Origin: Thermoplasmata archaeon
GTDB taxonomy: Archaea; Thermoplasmatota; Thermoplasmata; Thermoplasmatales; Thermoplasmataceae
Assembly (NCBI GenBank): GCA_021797265.1
Contig: JAJZZZ010000033.1
Coordinates: 1-12,947 of the forward strand
Length of the DNA stretch: 12,947 bases
Reading direction: 5' to 3'
In this document: piece by piece, positions 12,689-12,947 of the stretch
Position numbering within the stretch: the stretch's first letter is position 1
How the letters are laid out: each line of letters starts with the position of its first letter
The notes under the pieces: generated by a model
The model's input: only the letters and a program-made list of their open reading frames with translations
Databases searched by the model: none
Told to the model about the DNA's origin: nothing
Made by a program: the position numbers and the translations under genes

Positions 12689-12945
12689 TTAATTGAAGTA
12701 TGCCTGCTGGGCATCTGTATCAGCGAATAACACAGTGATCTTCTTGTCAACCACTACTTCAGCACCAGTTTGCTATTACTGTATTTACCCACAAGCTCAG
12801 GATTCCATACCCAGATTATCTTGCCTTTATTCTGTCACGATAATTACGTCAGTGAAACTAGTTAGAAACCCTGTTATTTCTGCTTTATTTCCTGTGGAAA
12901 CCAAATTGCCATATATTCTTTAATCTTAACCTCGACAGGTTCCAT
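12689..12945 (-). pseudogene. Small unknown gene with three frameshifts
   Basis: Minus-strand protein-like stretches follow one another in alternating frames: MEPVEVKIKEYMAIWFPQE (12945 to about 12889), then KAEITGFLTSFTDVIIVTE (about 12886-12830), then KGKIIWVWNPELVGKYS and on to LVLK (12828-12757), then EVVVDKKITVLFADTDAQ to the TAA at 12691-12689. Joined by single-base shifts they give one protein of about 85 residues with a beta-rich centre. The family is unknown. The true start could lie beyond the window edge, as the first ATG is only two bases from it. It lies 66 bases upstream of the RHH regulator start, in the same orientation, and may once have formed an operon with it. Shifts of this number mean either advanced decay or poor local sequence quality. 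Confidence 0.55.
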
Positions 12946-12947
12946 CT

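Noticed and set aside
12693..12923. 76-codon plus-strand frame
   Set aside because: Antisense to the frameshifted minus-strand gene; TTG start without signals and a Ser/Thr/Cys-rich shadow composition.

Overview
The window reads as a chromosomal segment of an archaeon, most likely a Thermoplasmatales-like acidophile. The archaeal call rests on an adjacent XPB helicase and Bax1 (DUF790) nuclease pair, on TATA-type promoters about 25 bp before apparently leaderless start codons, on a CRISPR repeat ending in the archaeal-type ATTGAAAG, and on a Tat-exported Rieske protein followed directly by a full-length cytochrome b. The narrower placement is inference from the style of these proteins, not from any search.

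Layout. Positions 1-118 hold the end of a CRISPR array: two exact 30-bp repeats around one 36-bp spacer. Next (289-1784) come an unknown 77-aa gene and a helical-repeat protein gene that appears split by a frameshift near 1080. The XPB-Bax1 operon runs leftwards (4504 to 1861). To its right are a C-terminal gene fragment without a start (4547-4927) and a sequon-rich, twice membrane-anchored protein (4994-5512). From 5798 to 7637 there is a metal-transport unit: a promoter, a hairpin over a strong Shine-Dalgarno site, a 61-aa leader or small protein, a divergent NRAMP-family transporter, and a 69-aa single-span membrane protein.

Positions 7638-9110 form a small-gene and debris zone. It holds a tyrosine recombinase remnant with an in-frame stop, a 92-aa unknown protein, two convergent cysteine-rich mini-proteins (one in the CWC family), and a frameshifted remnant on the minus strand. 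The best-defined operon follows (9144-11985): Rieske protein, cytochrome b, and three small membrane proteins, all overlapping or abutting. It would carry electrons from quinol to a terminal acceptor. A T-rich terminator closes it. At the right end, on the minus strand, are a ribbon-helix-helix regulator and, upstream of it, a small gene broken by three frameshifts.

Most intact genes belong to known families. The less ordinary points are the candidate regulated leader ahead of an NRAMP protein that lacks the usual metal-site residues, the uncharacterised membrane subunits in the Rieske/cytochrome b operon, the enlarged Rieske cluster loop, and the density of broken genes. That density could be real decay or, for the pure frameshifts, assembly indels.
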